The notes beneath the pieces are model-generated. The model was given only the letters and a program-made list of their open reading frames with translations, searched no databases and was not told the origin of the DNA. DNA of 64,000 nt from an uncultured Clostridia bacterium. GTDB lineage: Bacteria; Bacillota; Clostridia; Christensenellales; UBA1242. The DNA is taken from positions 97,604 to 161,603 of the forward strand of contig CANQKH010000001.1 in NCBI GenBank assembly GCA_947624415.1. The letters run 5' to 3'. Shown here in pieces: positions 25,955 to 35,557 of this stretch. The first letter of the stretch is position 1; each line of letters starts with the position of its first letter. The position numbers and the translations under genes are program-made.

Positions 25955-26578
25955 GTGAAAAAATTTGGAATCTTTGTTATTAAGCCAGACGCACTAAACG
26001 AGCAAGACTTACGAATTATAAAAGAGGGGTTGACCAGCCGTGGTTTTTCATGCGATTTATGCTTCCGTCTCAAAAATTATTGCGATGTTATGCAAAAATA
26101 CAGAGAGACAGATATTAAATTTAAAAACAAGGAGAATGCCGAGGCGGAAATTAAAGGTTGCGGAGTTGCATTAAGTGCGTATAGGCAACTTTTTGGGAGC
26201 TCGGAAGGAATAGTCATGCTAATTCCACTGAGAAAAGAATCTTTCAAAGAGTTTTACGATCGGGCAGATGTCGCAAAAAGAGAGATTCGCCAACAGATCG
26301 AAGAGAAAAGGGGATATTGCTATGCCTATGTAGATTATTTGACAAATCCTCACTTAACAAAAATGACTCTAGGCGAATATAGTATTCTTAAGAATAAAGA
26401 CAAAACTAATATCAACAAAGCTTATATTAATGGAATACATCTAGAAGATTATGAATGTCTTGAAAATAATTTCTGCTTGAACTTTATGGTGGAGAATGGC
26501 ATAATATCAAAGGGCAATAAAATTGATTTAGACTCACTATTAGATGGTTTTCAAGATGAAGATGAAAGAATTTATTAA
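25955..26578 (+). CDS. Nucleoside-diphosphate-kinase-like protein
   Basis: FVIKPDALNEQDLRIIKEGLTSRGF; AYINGIHLEDYE ~ NDK NxIHxSDxxE; homologous to N-terminus of 18222..19709 protein. Confidence 0.55.
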   Translation: MKKFGIFVIKPDALNEQDLRIIKEGLTSRGFSCDLCFRLKNYCDVMQKYRETDIKFKNKENAEAEIKGCGVALSAYRQLFGSSEGIVMLIPLRKESFKEFYDRADVAKREIRQQIEEKRGYCYAYVDYLTNPHLTKMTLGEYSILKNKDKTNINKAYINGIHLEDYECLENNFCLNFMVENGIISKGNKIDLDSLLDGFQDEDERIY

Positions 26579-27725
26579 AATAATAGAAGACGAGATTAGT
26601 GCTTTTGAAACTGAACCGATATCGTTGGAATTTAAAAATTTGGCAACTATAAAATATGTTTTGGTCAAGTTGTCAAATATTTGTTCGCGAGATGATCGGT
26701 TCTTTTTGTTTAAGGAAAATATTGCTTTAAGACGCAAAATTTACAACAAACATCTCTTTTTAAATAAAAAAAGGATATTTGTTTCTTGCAAATCCTATTG
26801 TCTTCTAGTTCAAAAAATATTAAAGGAACTGGGTGTTGAGACGACTTTATTTTCGGCGGGGCAAGATGAATTTAAGCATTTTGCACTTTTATACATATAT
26901 GAAAATAAAAAATACTACATTGACCCCTTGCATGATCTTGTAAATTTTAAAATAGGTGCAAAAACTCAATATTTTTGCAGTGAATACACCAAAATTGCTG
27001 ATCTGACCGTGTTGGATGGCGAGAAACAGCAAATTTTAGATAGATTGATAAAATACGATGATTGTTATAATAAATTTTTAGAAAATTTTGATGCACAGCA
27101 AGGTATAGGCGAGATAGACAAAAGTATTAAAAGTATAATGTTTAATTCAAGTCTCATTTCAGTTGCTGATTCTATAATATTTTTAAATAAACTCATAGAT
27201 GATATCTCTTTTCAAAATAAAGAAAAAATTAAAATTTCATTTTGCCGCACCTTAAAGAATATACAACTGCAAGATAAAATCAAAATAATGAAGGGGACGA
27301 ATGGTGTGTGCATTCAATATATGGATGAAATAATCTATTATTTTCCTTTACAAAAAATTTTTATTAAAAGATCTTTTGCTATTAAAGACATTTACATTAA
27401 ACCAAAATATAAATTGAGTTTATATAAATATCTTAGAGATAACAATGTTAATCGTCAAATTTTAGACAACATATTTTTTCAAAAATTATTCATACAATTA
27501 GAAAAAAAGTTTAATTTGAATGATAAGGACATAAGCATAATTGACGGTGAAGTTTGTGTTAAGAAATTAAATTTAAAATTTTTCATTTACAAACGCAAAT
27601 ACCTTTGCGTAATGGAGAATAATGGGGATTTTTATTACAAAATCACATTAAATGGTAAATTTGTAAAAAAATATGTTAAAGTTAAACATTTTACTAAAAG
27701 GGCATTAAAAGAATTATCCAAATGA
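26544..27725 (+). CDS. Transglutaminase-like/cysteine peptidase-fold protein with unknown C-terminus
   Basis: VSCKSYCLLVQKILKELGVETTLF...KHFALLYIYENKKYYIDPLHD gives Cys-His-Asp order. Confidence 0.55.
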   Translation: MVFKMKMKEFIKIIEDEISAFETEPISLEFKNLATIKYVLVKLSNICSRDDRFFLFKENIALRRKIYNKHLFLNKKRIFVSCKSYCLLVQKILKELGVETTLFSAGQDEFKHFALLYIYENKKYYIDPLHDLVNFKIGAKTQYFCSEYTKIADLTVLDGEKQQILDRLIKYDDCYNKFLENFDAQQGIGEIDKSIKSIMFNSSLISVADSIIFLNKLIDDISFQNKEKIKISFCRTLKNIQLQDKIKIMKGTNGVCIQYMDEIIYYFPLQKIFIKRSFAIKDIYIKPKYKLSLYKYLRDNNVNRQILDNIFFQKLFIQLEKKFNLNDKDISIIDGEVCVKKLNLKFFIYKRKYLCVMENNGDFYYKITLNGKFVKKYVKVKHFTKRALKELSK

Positions 27726-27850
27726 AATTACTTTTAGATATGATTGCTAAAATAGCGATGTGAAACATTTTTAACATGTGTTTCCTATTAATTTTACAAG
27801 ATTGTTTGGGTTTTGGGTTGAAATATGATATAGTTATTTAAGGGGTTTAT

Positions 27851-28348
27851 ATGAAAATATTTTATGTCCATCATGCAAATAGAAAAATTGATGGCGAGCC
27901 GACTCAAGACGATTCGTTAACAAAAATTGGAGAAAAAGATGCTAAAAACATAGCAAAAACTTTTGAAAAACTAAAAGACAAATATGATATAAAAGCAATA
28001 TACACTTCGAGATTTTTTAGATGCAAGAAAACATCTCAAATCATTAATAAAAAACTAAACGTCCCAGTTTACGAGGATTGTCGGCTTGATGAATTTAAAA
28101 GCGTTGTCAAAGAAACATGGGCAGAATGTCAAAAAAGGATAATTTCATTGTTAAAAGAGATTGTTTATAAATATAATGAAAACGATACTGTATTATGTGT
28201 TACAAGTGGGGTTAATTTAACGGCTTTTGTAGTAGTTGCGTATAATTTGCAACCAGACGAGTTTTTACCATTCCCGATTGTAACCTCATGTTCACCGATA
28301 GGGTTTGAAATTTCCAAAAACGATTTTAATAGGTTTTGCAAGGTTTAG
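27851..28348 (+). CDS. Histidine phosphatase (phosphoglycerate mutase-like) family, variant RHG motif
   Basis: IFYVHHANRKIDGEPTQDDSLTKIGEKDAKNIA...IYTSRFFRCKKTSQII. Confidence 0.75.
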   Translation: MKIFYVHHANRKIDGEPTQDDSLTKIGEKDAKNIAKTFEKLKDKYDIKAIYTSRFFRCKKTSQIINKKLNVPVYEDCRLDEFKSVVKETWAECQKRIISLLKEIVYKYNENDTVLCVTSGVNLTAFVVVAYNLQPDEFLPFPIVTSCSPIGFEISKNDFNRFCKV

Positions 28349-28425
28349 GGATGTATAATAATTGAGGAGAAAGAGAACGTTTGAGCAAGAAAATCTTGTT
28401 TAGGGTTTATTTTTAAGGAGGGGTT

Positions 28426-28662
28426 ATGTCAAAAATTATAAATTTCACAAAAGGGGCTTCTGGCATATCGTCAAGAAGTGGAAAACCGGTTGAGGTTGAA
28501 TGTATTTATGACGTTCAGGTTTTGCCAGACGGATCTAAAATGGTTGTTATAAAAACTTATAATAAGGCGAGTAAAAATGCAGGAATTTCTCAAGCAATCC
28601 ATTTTACAAAGGATTCTGCTTTGAAATTAATTGAAATTTTTAAAAAAGAATTTAACTTATAA
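28426..28662 (+). CDS. Hypothetical protein
   Basis: AAGGAGGGG RBS, 78 aa ORF. Confidence 0.6.
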   Translation: MSKIINFTKGASGISSRSGKPVEVECIYDVQVLPDGSKMVVIKTYNKASKNAGISQAIHFTKDSALKLIEIFKKEFNL

Positions 28663-28711
28663 AATTTTTAAGGCTAAGATCAAGGCAAATTGTTATTTTC
28701 AAGGAGTTATT

Positions 28712-29206
28712 GTGAAATTCGAGATTAAAAAGTTTGAACAAAAGCATAAAGATCAAGTTTATAAATTTATAGAAAAAGAATGGGGAGCGTTAAACATTGT
28801 ATCCCGTGGCAAGATGTTTTACGTAGAGAATTTGAATGGTTTTGTTGCCGTAAATAATGAAAAGGTGATGGGCTTTGTTCTTTACAATATTGAAAATAAT
28901 GAATGTGAGATAATTGTCATTTACAGTGATATTGAAAACAAGGGTATTGGTTCGGCATTAATAAATTCAATGAAAAACTTTGCTAAAGAAAACAAATGCA
29001 AAAGACTATTTCTTATTACAACAAACGACAATATTCGAGGATTTGAATTTTATCAAAAGAAAGGATTTACAATTGCAAAAATTCATATCGGTGCCATTAA
29101 AAATTCAAGAAAAATGAAACCACAAATTCCTTTAATTGCCGACAATGGTATTCCTATTAGAGATGAAATAGAATTGGAGATAAAGTTAAACAGCCCAATT
29201 TTATAA
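28712..29206 (+). CDS. GNAT-family N-acetyltransferase
   Basis: CEIIVIYSDIENKGIGSALINSMKNFAKENKCKRLFLITTNDNIRGFEFYQKKGF; GTG start after AAGGAG. Confidence 0.85.
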   Translation: MKFEIKKFEQKHKDQVYKFIEKEWGALNIVSRGKMFYVENLNGFVAVNNEKVMGFVLYNIENNECEIIVIYSDIENKGIGSALINSMKNFAKENKCKRLFLITTNDNIRGFEFYQKKGFTIAKIHIGAIKNSRKMKPQIPLIADNGIPIRDEIELEIKLNSPIL

Positions 29207-29293
29207 AATCATTTATGTTTATTTGGCATCGCCACTATTTGCATGAAACAACAATTAGGGGACTTTCGACGTCAAATATTGGCATGCTTTTGT

Positions 29294-29321
29294 TTGACAA
29301 AATTCATACATTTGATATAAT
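29294..29321 (+). promoter_or_regulatory. Consensus sigma70/A promoter
   Basis: TTGACA-N16-TATAAT. Confidence 0.75.
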
Positions 29322-29338
29322 ATTAGTTGGGAGTTAAT

Positions 29339-30055
29339 ATGAGATACGTTTTAATTACTGGTGCCGGAGACGGCGTTGGAAAAGCAACGGCAAAATTGTT
29401 AAAGAATGAAAAACTTTTGCTTGTTGACCGCGATGAAAAGAATTTAAAGAAAACTGCACAAAACTTGAATGCAGAATATTTTGTCTGCGACATAACAGAC
29501 ATAAATCAAATAAATGAATTAAAGATTTATGTCGAGAAAAACTTTGCCAAACTTGACACAATAATAAGTTGTGCAGGAGTTTGGACAAAAGGTGAAATTT
29601 CACAATTAAATGACAAGCATTTTGCCGAAATAAACAGACTTGAAAGAATCAAAGATTTGCTTGATACAAACACCTTTGGGACAATTGCAATTATAACAAC
29701 TTTTGCTCCTATTTTAATCAAAAACAAAAAGGGTCAAATAATAAATGTAAATTCTCAAAGTGGTGTCGAGACAGAGGAATTTTGTCCTGTTTACAATGCT
29801 TCAAAGCATGGCGGATATTATTATCGCAAAGCAATTCAAAGAGATTTGGCAAAACATAATGTAAAAATAACAGATGTTTGTCCAGGTCTTATCAAGACAA
29901 ACTTTTATATTCGTGCAAATGATGAACTGCCACAGGAAATAATGAAATTAGGTCTTTCGCCTGAAGAGGTGGCAAAGACAATCAAATATGTTTTTGATAT
30001 GCCACATGAAATAACTATTCCAAGTATTGAAGTCAGACATATTAGCAATTATTGA
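29339..30055 (+). CDS. Short-chain dehydrogenase/reductase
   Basis: YVLITGAGDGVGKATAKLL, IISCAGVW, YNASKHG, PGLIKTNFY. Confidence 0.92.
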   Translation: MRYVLITGAGDGVGKATAKLLKNEKLLLVDRDEKNLKKTAQNLNAEYFVCDITDINQINELKIYVEKNFAKLDTIISCAGVWTKGEISQLNDKHFAEINRLERIKDLLDTNTFGTIAIITTFAPILIKNKKGQIINVNSQSGVETEEFCPVYNASKHGGYYYRKAIQRDLAKHNVKITDVCPGLIKTNFYIRANDELPQEIMKLGLSPEEVAKTIKYVFDMPHEITIPSIEVRHISNY

Positions 30056-30097
30056 TAAAGAAAACCATCGTTTAAACACTCTCATTTGTAAAAAAAA

Positions 30098-30132
30098 GAT
30101 TAACGCACCAAATATGTTTGGTGCGTTTTTGT
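30098..30132 (+). terminator. Rho-independent terminator
   Basis: AACGCACCAAA-tat-GTTTGGTGCGTTTTT. Confidence 0.9.
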
Positions 30133-30284
30133 CTATATGTCATAAAAAGGAAAAATTCATTGTTAGTTAGTGCCATGCTTAAATAATGTATTAAAATATT
30201 TTTAATTTTTAAACATTTGTGTTATAAATATATAAATGCAAGAAAAACTTTTCAATAAAAATACAATTTTGGGGGAATTTAAAA

Positions 30285-31133
30285 ATGGCAAAAGGTATAA
30301 AAATTTTAAGAAGAACAAATGAGCAAACGCAAGAAGAATTCAAAGATGATGTGTGCATGGAGTTTAATGAGTTTTTGGAAGATTTTATAATCGAAGGTGG
30401 TGCTTATTACTCTTTGTATCAAACAATCATCGACAGGGCGATGCCAGAATGGGTGTGGTCAGAACCCCAGATAAGATTTAGAGTAGTAAGGTTTGCTGGC
30501 AGGGAAATAAATAAAATTATTGACATAGCGAAGAAGGCAGAGGAAGCACCAGTAGTAGATACTAGATACTACAGAGATTTATACAGAAAATATGAGGGTT
30601 CCGATAAATCATTAACAATATTACAGCAAATAACGAATGAATTTTTATCGGTATTCAATGAGATGACTCGTTTAATTGATTTTACATATGATAAGGTGTT
30701 TCAGCAAAAGATTGACTCAAGCACAAAGAATTATGTAAGGCCAATAGGGCAAACAAAAGAAGAGTTTAAAGACAATGCACGCGCTGAATATAAAGAGTTT
30801 GTAGCCGAGTTTTTTGCCAAACATGGTGCATATTTGGATATGTATAAAGCAATGCTTGATTATTCTGCGAGTTGTGGGCAAGCGGCAAATAATCAATTTT
30901 TAAAAAGGGTCAATTTGTTTTATAATAAAATAAATAATGAAGTTGAAGAAATAATAGAGGAAAAAAATGAGGTGCCATGGCCAAACCTTGCTTATTACAG
31001 GGCATTATATAAGAAGTATGAAGAATCGGACAAGTCGCCAAATACAATGGAGCAAATGACAAATGAATTTTTATCTGCTATTAACGAACTTATTAGCAAA
31101 TTAGAAAAAAAGTGCAAATCGTTAAAACGATGA
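30285..31133 (+). CDS. Hypothetical protein with internal tandem duplication
   Basis: Two copies of [QT]xEEFKD...EF...GAY..[LM]Y...YYR.LY.KYE.SDKS...QxTNEFLS..NE. Confidence 0.75.
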   Translation: MAKGIKILRRTNEQTQEEFKDDVCMEFNEFLEDFIIEGGAYYSLYQTIIDRAMPEWVWSEPQIRFRVVRFAGREINKIIDIAKKAEEAPVVDTRYYRDLYRKYEGSDKSLTILQQITNEFLSVFNEMTRLIDFTYDKVFQQKIDSSTKNYVRPIGQTKEEFKDNARAEYKEFVAEFFAKHGAYLDMYKAMLDYSASCGQAANNQFLKRVNLFYNKINNEVEEIIEEKNEVPWPNLAYYRALYKKYEESDKSPNTMEQMTNEFLSAINELISKLEKKCKSLKR

Positions 31134-31156
31134 TGTGCTTGTTTTTTAAAAAATGG

Positions 31157-31185
31157 TTGAAAATGTCTTTATAATATGATATAAT
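31157..31185 (+). promoter_or_regulatory. Sigma70/A-type promoter
   Basis: TTGAAA-N17-TATAAT. Confidence 0.6.
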
Positions 31186-31219
31186 AAAAATAGTTAAAAG
31201 CAGTTAAAATGGAGTTGTA

Positions 31220-32365
31220 ATGAATATAGAAATTAATCAAAAATTAAAAGAATCTATTTTAAAAACCCTTCCACCCAATTATTCTAATTTGGAGAAAGCG
31301 GTATATATTTATCAACAACTTTGTCTAAAAACCGAATATGCAATGGATTATTATTTGGAGGAAGAAAAGGTTAAAGATAATTATAGAGATGTTTCAAACT
31401 TGTCAAAAGTTGACGGCGAAGGCAATAAAGATGTAGTTTGTTTTACATTTAATGCCATTTATTTAAAGTTGCTTGTGGATGCAGGGGTTATAGATGAGCA
31501 ACAAATGGAGGCAAACGACGTTGGAAAAAGCGATAAATTGTCTAGTATTCATCAAGAGGTTGTGTTTGATATAGATGGACATGAATATAGTTGCGATTCA
31601 ACATATGGGGTGCTAGACAATAATGATTTAGCATTATTAAAGTATTCTTGTAATAAAATGAGCGGGTTTTTATGTTATTATGATGAAGAAGGACAACAAC
31701 TTTTGGAAGAAGCAATTAAAAAAGTCCAGGCAAAAAGCCTAAGTTTGAGTGATTTGTCAAAAAGATATAATGAAATAAAAGAGAAAGAGGGCGAAGTAAA
31801 GAACAAACCATTATCGGAAAGAGTTGATATGTTTTTACGTTGTGTTCAACAAGGTGATTTAGATTACTCCATGAAATCATTTACGCATTTATTAAAACTC
31901 AAACAAATATTATTCACGGGACAGGAATTGGGCAAAGAAAGTGTAACAGAGAATATTGATTTAGTATTTACAAAGGATGTTAAAGACAATGAAGAATATA
32001 AAGCATTTTTATTCTTTAATGATTTGGGTTATGTAAATGACTTAGGATATGAAAATTTTGATAAACTTCGTGTTTTTGAAATATCTTTAAAAGATCAACA
32101 AGTTAAAGAAGTTTCCGTTGAAGATGTCAGGGAACGTTGTAAACGGGGAGAATTAAGGACACGCGATAACAAACACGACATTCAAAGTTATATGAAATTA
32201 ATACAGAGAGGAAGACTTAAATTAGACACGATATTTGAAGGCGAACCAAAGTATGACCGAAATCAAAAACCTATAAATGTTGCATATTATGTTCGGACTC
32301 ACATTTTGACTGGTGAGAAAGAAAAATTAAGTCAAGATCAAATTAATTCAATGGAGATGGAGTAA
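31220..32365 (+). CDS. Transglutaminase-like domain protein
   Basis: VVCFTFNAIYLKLLVDAGV...IHQEVVFDIDGHEYSCDSTYG gives Cys-His-Asp order. Confidence 0.55.
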   Translation: MNIEINQKLKESILKTLPPNYSNLEKAVYIYQQLCLKTEYAMDYYLEEEKVKDNYRDVSNLSKVDGEGNKDVVCFTFNAIYLKLLVDAGVIDEQQMEANDVGKSDKLSSIHQEVVFDIDGHEYSCDSTYGVLDNNDLALLKYSCNKMSGFLCYYDEEGQQLLEEAIKKVQAKSLSLSDLSKRYNEIKEKEGEVKNKPLSERVDMFLRCVQQGDLDYSMKSFTHLLKLKQILFTGQELGKESVTENIDLVFTKDVKDNEEYKAFLFFNDLGYVNDLGYENFDKLRVFEISLKDQQVKEVSVEDVRERCKRGELRTRDNKHDIQSYMKLIQRGRLKLDTIFEGEPKYDRNQKPINVAYYVRTHILTGEKEKLSQDQINSMEME

Positions 32366-32366
32366 A

Positions 32367-32600
32367 TTGATGACATTAAAAGAAATAAGGCAAAAAGTCC
32401 TTGAAAAATTAAAGTATTATAAAAGTATTAATGATGATGACAATTTAGAAAAATTCATGTTGATATATGATATTTTGTGCCAAGATGATGCCCTTATAAA
32501 ACTAGATTATCAGGTCGCCATAAATATTTTAAATGATATTTATATGGATAATGAAGTTGCAAAAAAAGTTTATGCGGAAATAGTAAATCAAACTAAATAA
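32367..32600 (+). CDS. Small hypothetical protein
   Basis: Coupled ORF directly downstream of 31220 gene. Confidence 0.55.
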   Translation: MMTLKEIRQKVLEKLKYYKSINDDDNLEKFMLIYDILCQDDALIKLDYQVAINILNDIYMDNEVAKKVYAEIVNQTK

Positions 32601-32645
32601 GAGTTGCATAAAAATAACATTGTTAAATTCAAAAAAAAATAATTT

Positions 32646-32673
32646 TAAGTTCGGTTTTATACCGGGCTTTTTT
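32646..32673 (+). terminator. Rho-independent terminator
   Basis: AGTTCGGT-TTTAT-ACCGGGCT TTTTT. Confidence 0.75.
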
Positions 32674-32734
32674 GCTCTATTTATGGGGGGAATAAATAGT
32701 TTGTCAAGTTTTTCTTGAAAGTGGGAGTAAAAAG

Positions 32735-32763
32735 TTGCAATAAAAAGTCGTGTGTGTTATAAT
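32735..32763 (+). promoter_or_regulatory. Promoter upstream of hsdM leader
   Basis: TTGCAA-N17-TATAAT. Confidence 0.6.
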
Positions 32764-32792
32764 ATTTCAAATGTTGCTATGGAGAAAATAAT

Positions 32793-32878
32793 AAATGTCC
32801 GTATTCCCTTATTAATAAAAAAATAAAAATTTGTCATAAAAAAAGACAAGTTCAAATAAGCATAGGCGGACATTTTTT
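32793..32878 (+). ncRNA. Candidate structured leader / sRNA with terminal T-run upstream of hsdM
   Basis: Nested pairing AAATGTCCG/CGGACATTT (9 bp), CTTATT/AATAAG, TTGTC/GACAA, then TTTTTT. Confidence 0.45.
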
Positions 32879-32965
32879 AAATGTGCAAAAACTTTTAAAA
32901 GTAATTTCTTAAAAAGGGCAATTTATATAAAAACCTTTTTGACAATAAAAAAATGAGGTGCGACT

Positions 32966-35557
32966 ATGGGGAAACTCACAATTTCAAAATTGGAAAATCA
33001 TTTGCTTAAAGCGGCAGATATCCTGCGAAACAAAATGGATGCCAGCCAATTCAAAGAGTATATTTTTGGTATGCTTTTTTTGAAAAGGTTGTCAGACATA
33101 TTTGAAGACGAACAGGCAAGGCGAAAAAAAGAATTAAAGGCTAAGGGGTATTCTAATGAAGACATAGCCAAAGATATAGAAGATCCTGAAACTTATGGAG
33201 GGACTTTTTTTGTCCCAAAGCGGGCAAGGTGGGTTCTTGACGAAAAGGATTATATTGTTTCAGACCGCGATGGCGAGGATGTTTTTAAGGGGATATTGTA
33301 TTTAAAAAACAATATTGCACCAAAACTCAATGCGGCATTAAAGGCGATAGCTGATGCAAATGCATCATTAAAAAATGTTTTTGATGCCATTGATTTTACA
33401 AAGAAGGTGAATGGAAAGCAAATTGTGTCAAATGAAAATTTGCAAGATTTTATTGTTCACTTTAATAAATACAAGTTGACAAATGACAATTTTGATTTTC
33501 CAGATTTGCTGGGTTCTGCATATGAGTATATGATAAAGAATTTTGCAGATAGTGCTGGCAAGAAAGGCGGGGAATTCTACACCCCAGCCCCCGTCGTTCA
33601 ATTAATGGTTAGAATTATAAAGCCACAAAGTGGAATGACGGTTTATGATCCAACTTGCGGAAGTGGTGGTATGCTCATACAAAGCAAACAATATGTTGAA
33701 GAACTGGGACAAGATGCAAGCAGACTTGTTATTTATGGACAGGACAATGAGCCAAGCGTATGGTCGATATGCAAAATGAATATGATTATGCATGGTATTC
33801 CAAATGCACAAATAGCCTTTGAGGATACACTTGTCAATCCTGCGTTTACGTCAGGCAATGGCGTGATGCAATTTGACCGAGTTATAGCAAATCCTCCTTT
33901 TTCCAAAAATTATAAACGCAATGACAAGATGCAACATCAAGAGCGTTTTGTTTATGGATGGGCTCCAGAAACTGGCAAAAAAGCGGACTTAATGTTTGTT
34001 CAACATATGATTGCAAGTTTAAAAGATGACGGCATTATGGTAACCGTTATGCCACATGGAGTTTTGTTTAGAGGTGGAAAAGAGGGTATAATTCGTAAAG
34101 CAATATTGGAAGACCCAAATGACATAGTGCAGGCAATAATAAGCCTTCCTCCAGATCTTTTTTATGGGACAGGAATTCCTGCTTGCCTAGTAGTAATTAA
34201 TAAAAATAAAGTTGCAACAAATCCAACACTTGCCGGCAAGATTTTGATTATAAATGCAGATGCTGAATATGGGGAAGGTAAGAACCAAAATTATCTTCGT
34301 CCTGAGGATATAGAAAAAATACTTTATGTTTTTGACCATTGCAAAGAAGAGCCAAAATATTCAAGAATTGTGCCAATCGAAGAAATTCTCAACAAAGATA
34401 CAAATGATGGTAATTTGAACATACGTAGATATGTTGATAATACTTCAAGCCAAGAGCCACAAAATGTCAAGGCTCATCTTACCGGTGGAATTCCAAAGGA
34501 TGAAGTATCTGCTCTTAATCAGTTAATTGCAAAATATGGGATTAAAGAAAGCGATTTATTTGATAATTATACAGATGAGTTTTATTTGTTTAAGCCGGAA
34601 TGTGATACAAAGGCAAAAATTAAAGAAGTCATTCTTGCAAACAGTGGTGTAAAAGAGGCAAACGATAGAATGAATCAAGCCACATTGCTATTTTGGGAAG
34701 ATGCCCAAAATTCCATTTCTGAAATTGGTGAAAATTTGAAGATACAGGAATTTAAACGCAAATATACAAAAAGCATAGAAGAAATTCTTGTTCCTGAAGG
34801 GATACTTGACAAATATCAAGCGGTTGGAGTGTTTGCCAATTGGTGGGATCACGAATATACAATAAGGGAAACGACAGAGATTGAGACCAATGGAGAGGTT
34901 GAAACAAAGGAAACGGTAAAAGAAGTTATAAAAATTAAAAATGTTTTCAAGACTATAAGTGCAGAAGGGTTTGTTGCAGCACTTGTAAGCGATGAAAAAA
35001 TTGGAAAAGAATATTTTTTGAATGAACAAGCAGCACTAGAAAAATTAGAACAAGATATTTCGTTAGTTCAAGATGATTTGCAAGATTATATATCATCACT
35101 AGACATTGTTTTAGATACAGAGGATGACGAGATGAAGGAAATCACATCAAAAGAGGCGAAGAAATACTACAATGGCTTAAAATCTGCTACAAATGACAAA
35201 GAAGAGAAAGACGAATATGATGCTATAATAAAAAATATAATCGCTTTTGAAAAATCAATCAAAGTTTTAAACAAACAATATAAAACAGAAGAAGATGCCT
35301 TAAAAGTGAAGATAAATGACATACGAGAACACCTTACTCAAGAACAATGCAAAGTCATGATTATGGACATATTAAAAGATTCACTTTTTGTTAAACTAGA
35401 AAAATATCTTAAATCGGAGATGGACAAAACTATAAAAGCAGTCCAACATCTTTATGACAAGTATTTTGCGTCAACAAGCCAATTACTAAAAGAACGCGAA
35501 GAGGCAGAAAGCAAACTTAACGAATTTTTGAAGGAGCTTAGATATATAAATGAGTGA
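32966..35557 (+). CDS. hsdM: Type I restriction-modification DNA methyltransferase subunit M
   Basis: [47 protein letters not shown]. Confidence 0.95.
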   Translation: MGKLTISKLENHLLKAADILRNKMDASQFKEYIFGMLFLKRLSDIFEDEQARRKKELKAKGYSNEDIAKDIEDPETYGGTFFVPKRARWVLDEKDYIVSDRDGEDVFKGILYLKNNIAPKLNAALKAIADANASLKNVFDAIDFTKKVNGKQIVSNENLQDFIVHFNKYKLTNDNFDFPDLLGSAYEYMIKNFADSAGKKGGEFYTPAPVVQLMVRIIKPQSGMTVYDPTCGSGGMLIQSKQYVEELGQDASRLVIYGQDNEPSVWSICKMNMIMHGIPNAQIAFEDTLVNPAFTSGNGVMQFDRVIANPPFSKNYKRNDKMQHQERFVYGWAPETGKKADLMFVQHMIASLKDDGIMVTVMPHGVLFRGGKEGIIRKAILEDPNDIVQAIISLPPDLFYGTGIPACLVVINKNKVATNPTLAGKILIINADAEYGEGKNQNYLRPEDIEKILYVFDHCKEEPKYSRIVPIEEILNKDTNDGNLNIRRYVDNTSSQEPQNVKAHLTGGIPKDEVSALNQLIAKYGIKESDLFDNYTDEFYLFKPECDTKAKIKEVILANSGVKEANDRMNQATLLFWEDAQNSISEIGENLKIQEFKRKYTKSIEEILVPEGILDKYQAVGVFANWWDHEYTIRETTEIETNGEVETKETVKEVIKIKNVFKTISAEGFVAALVSDEKIGKEYFLNEQAALEKLEQDISLVQDDLQDYISSLDIVLDTEDDEMKEITSKEAKKYYNGLKSATNDKEEKDEYDAIIKNIIAFEKSIKVLNKQYKTEEDALKVKINDIREHLTQEQCKVMIMDILKDSLFVKLEKYLKSEMDKTIKAVQHLYDKYFASTSQLLKEREEAESKLNEFLKELRYINE

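Noticed and set aside
10395-32600. Prophage or integrative element
   Set aside because: No integrase, capsid, portal, terminase or relaxase-like ORF; only one IS-end-like remnant at its left border
13286-32600. Tellurite-type (Ter) biosynthetic module because of PRTase-like and HAD domains
   Set aside because: No TerD, ATP-grasp or HpcH/CitE-like proteins present; resemblance limited to generic domains
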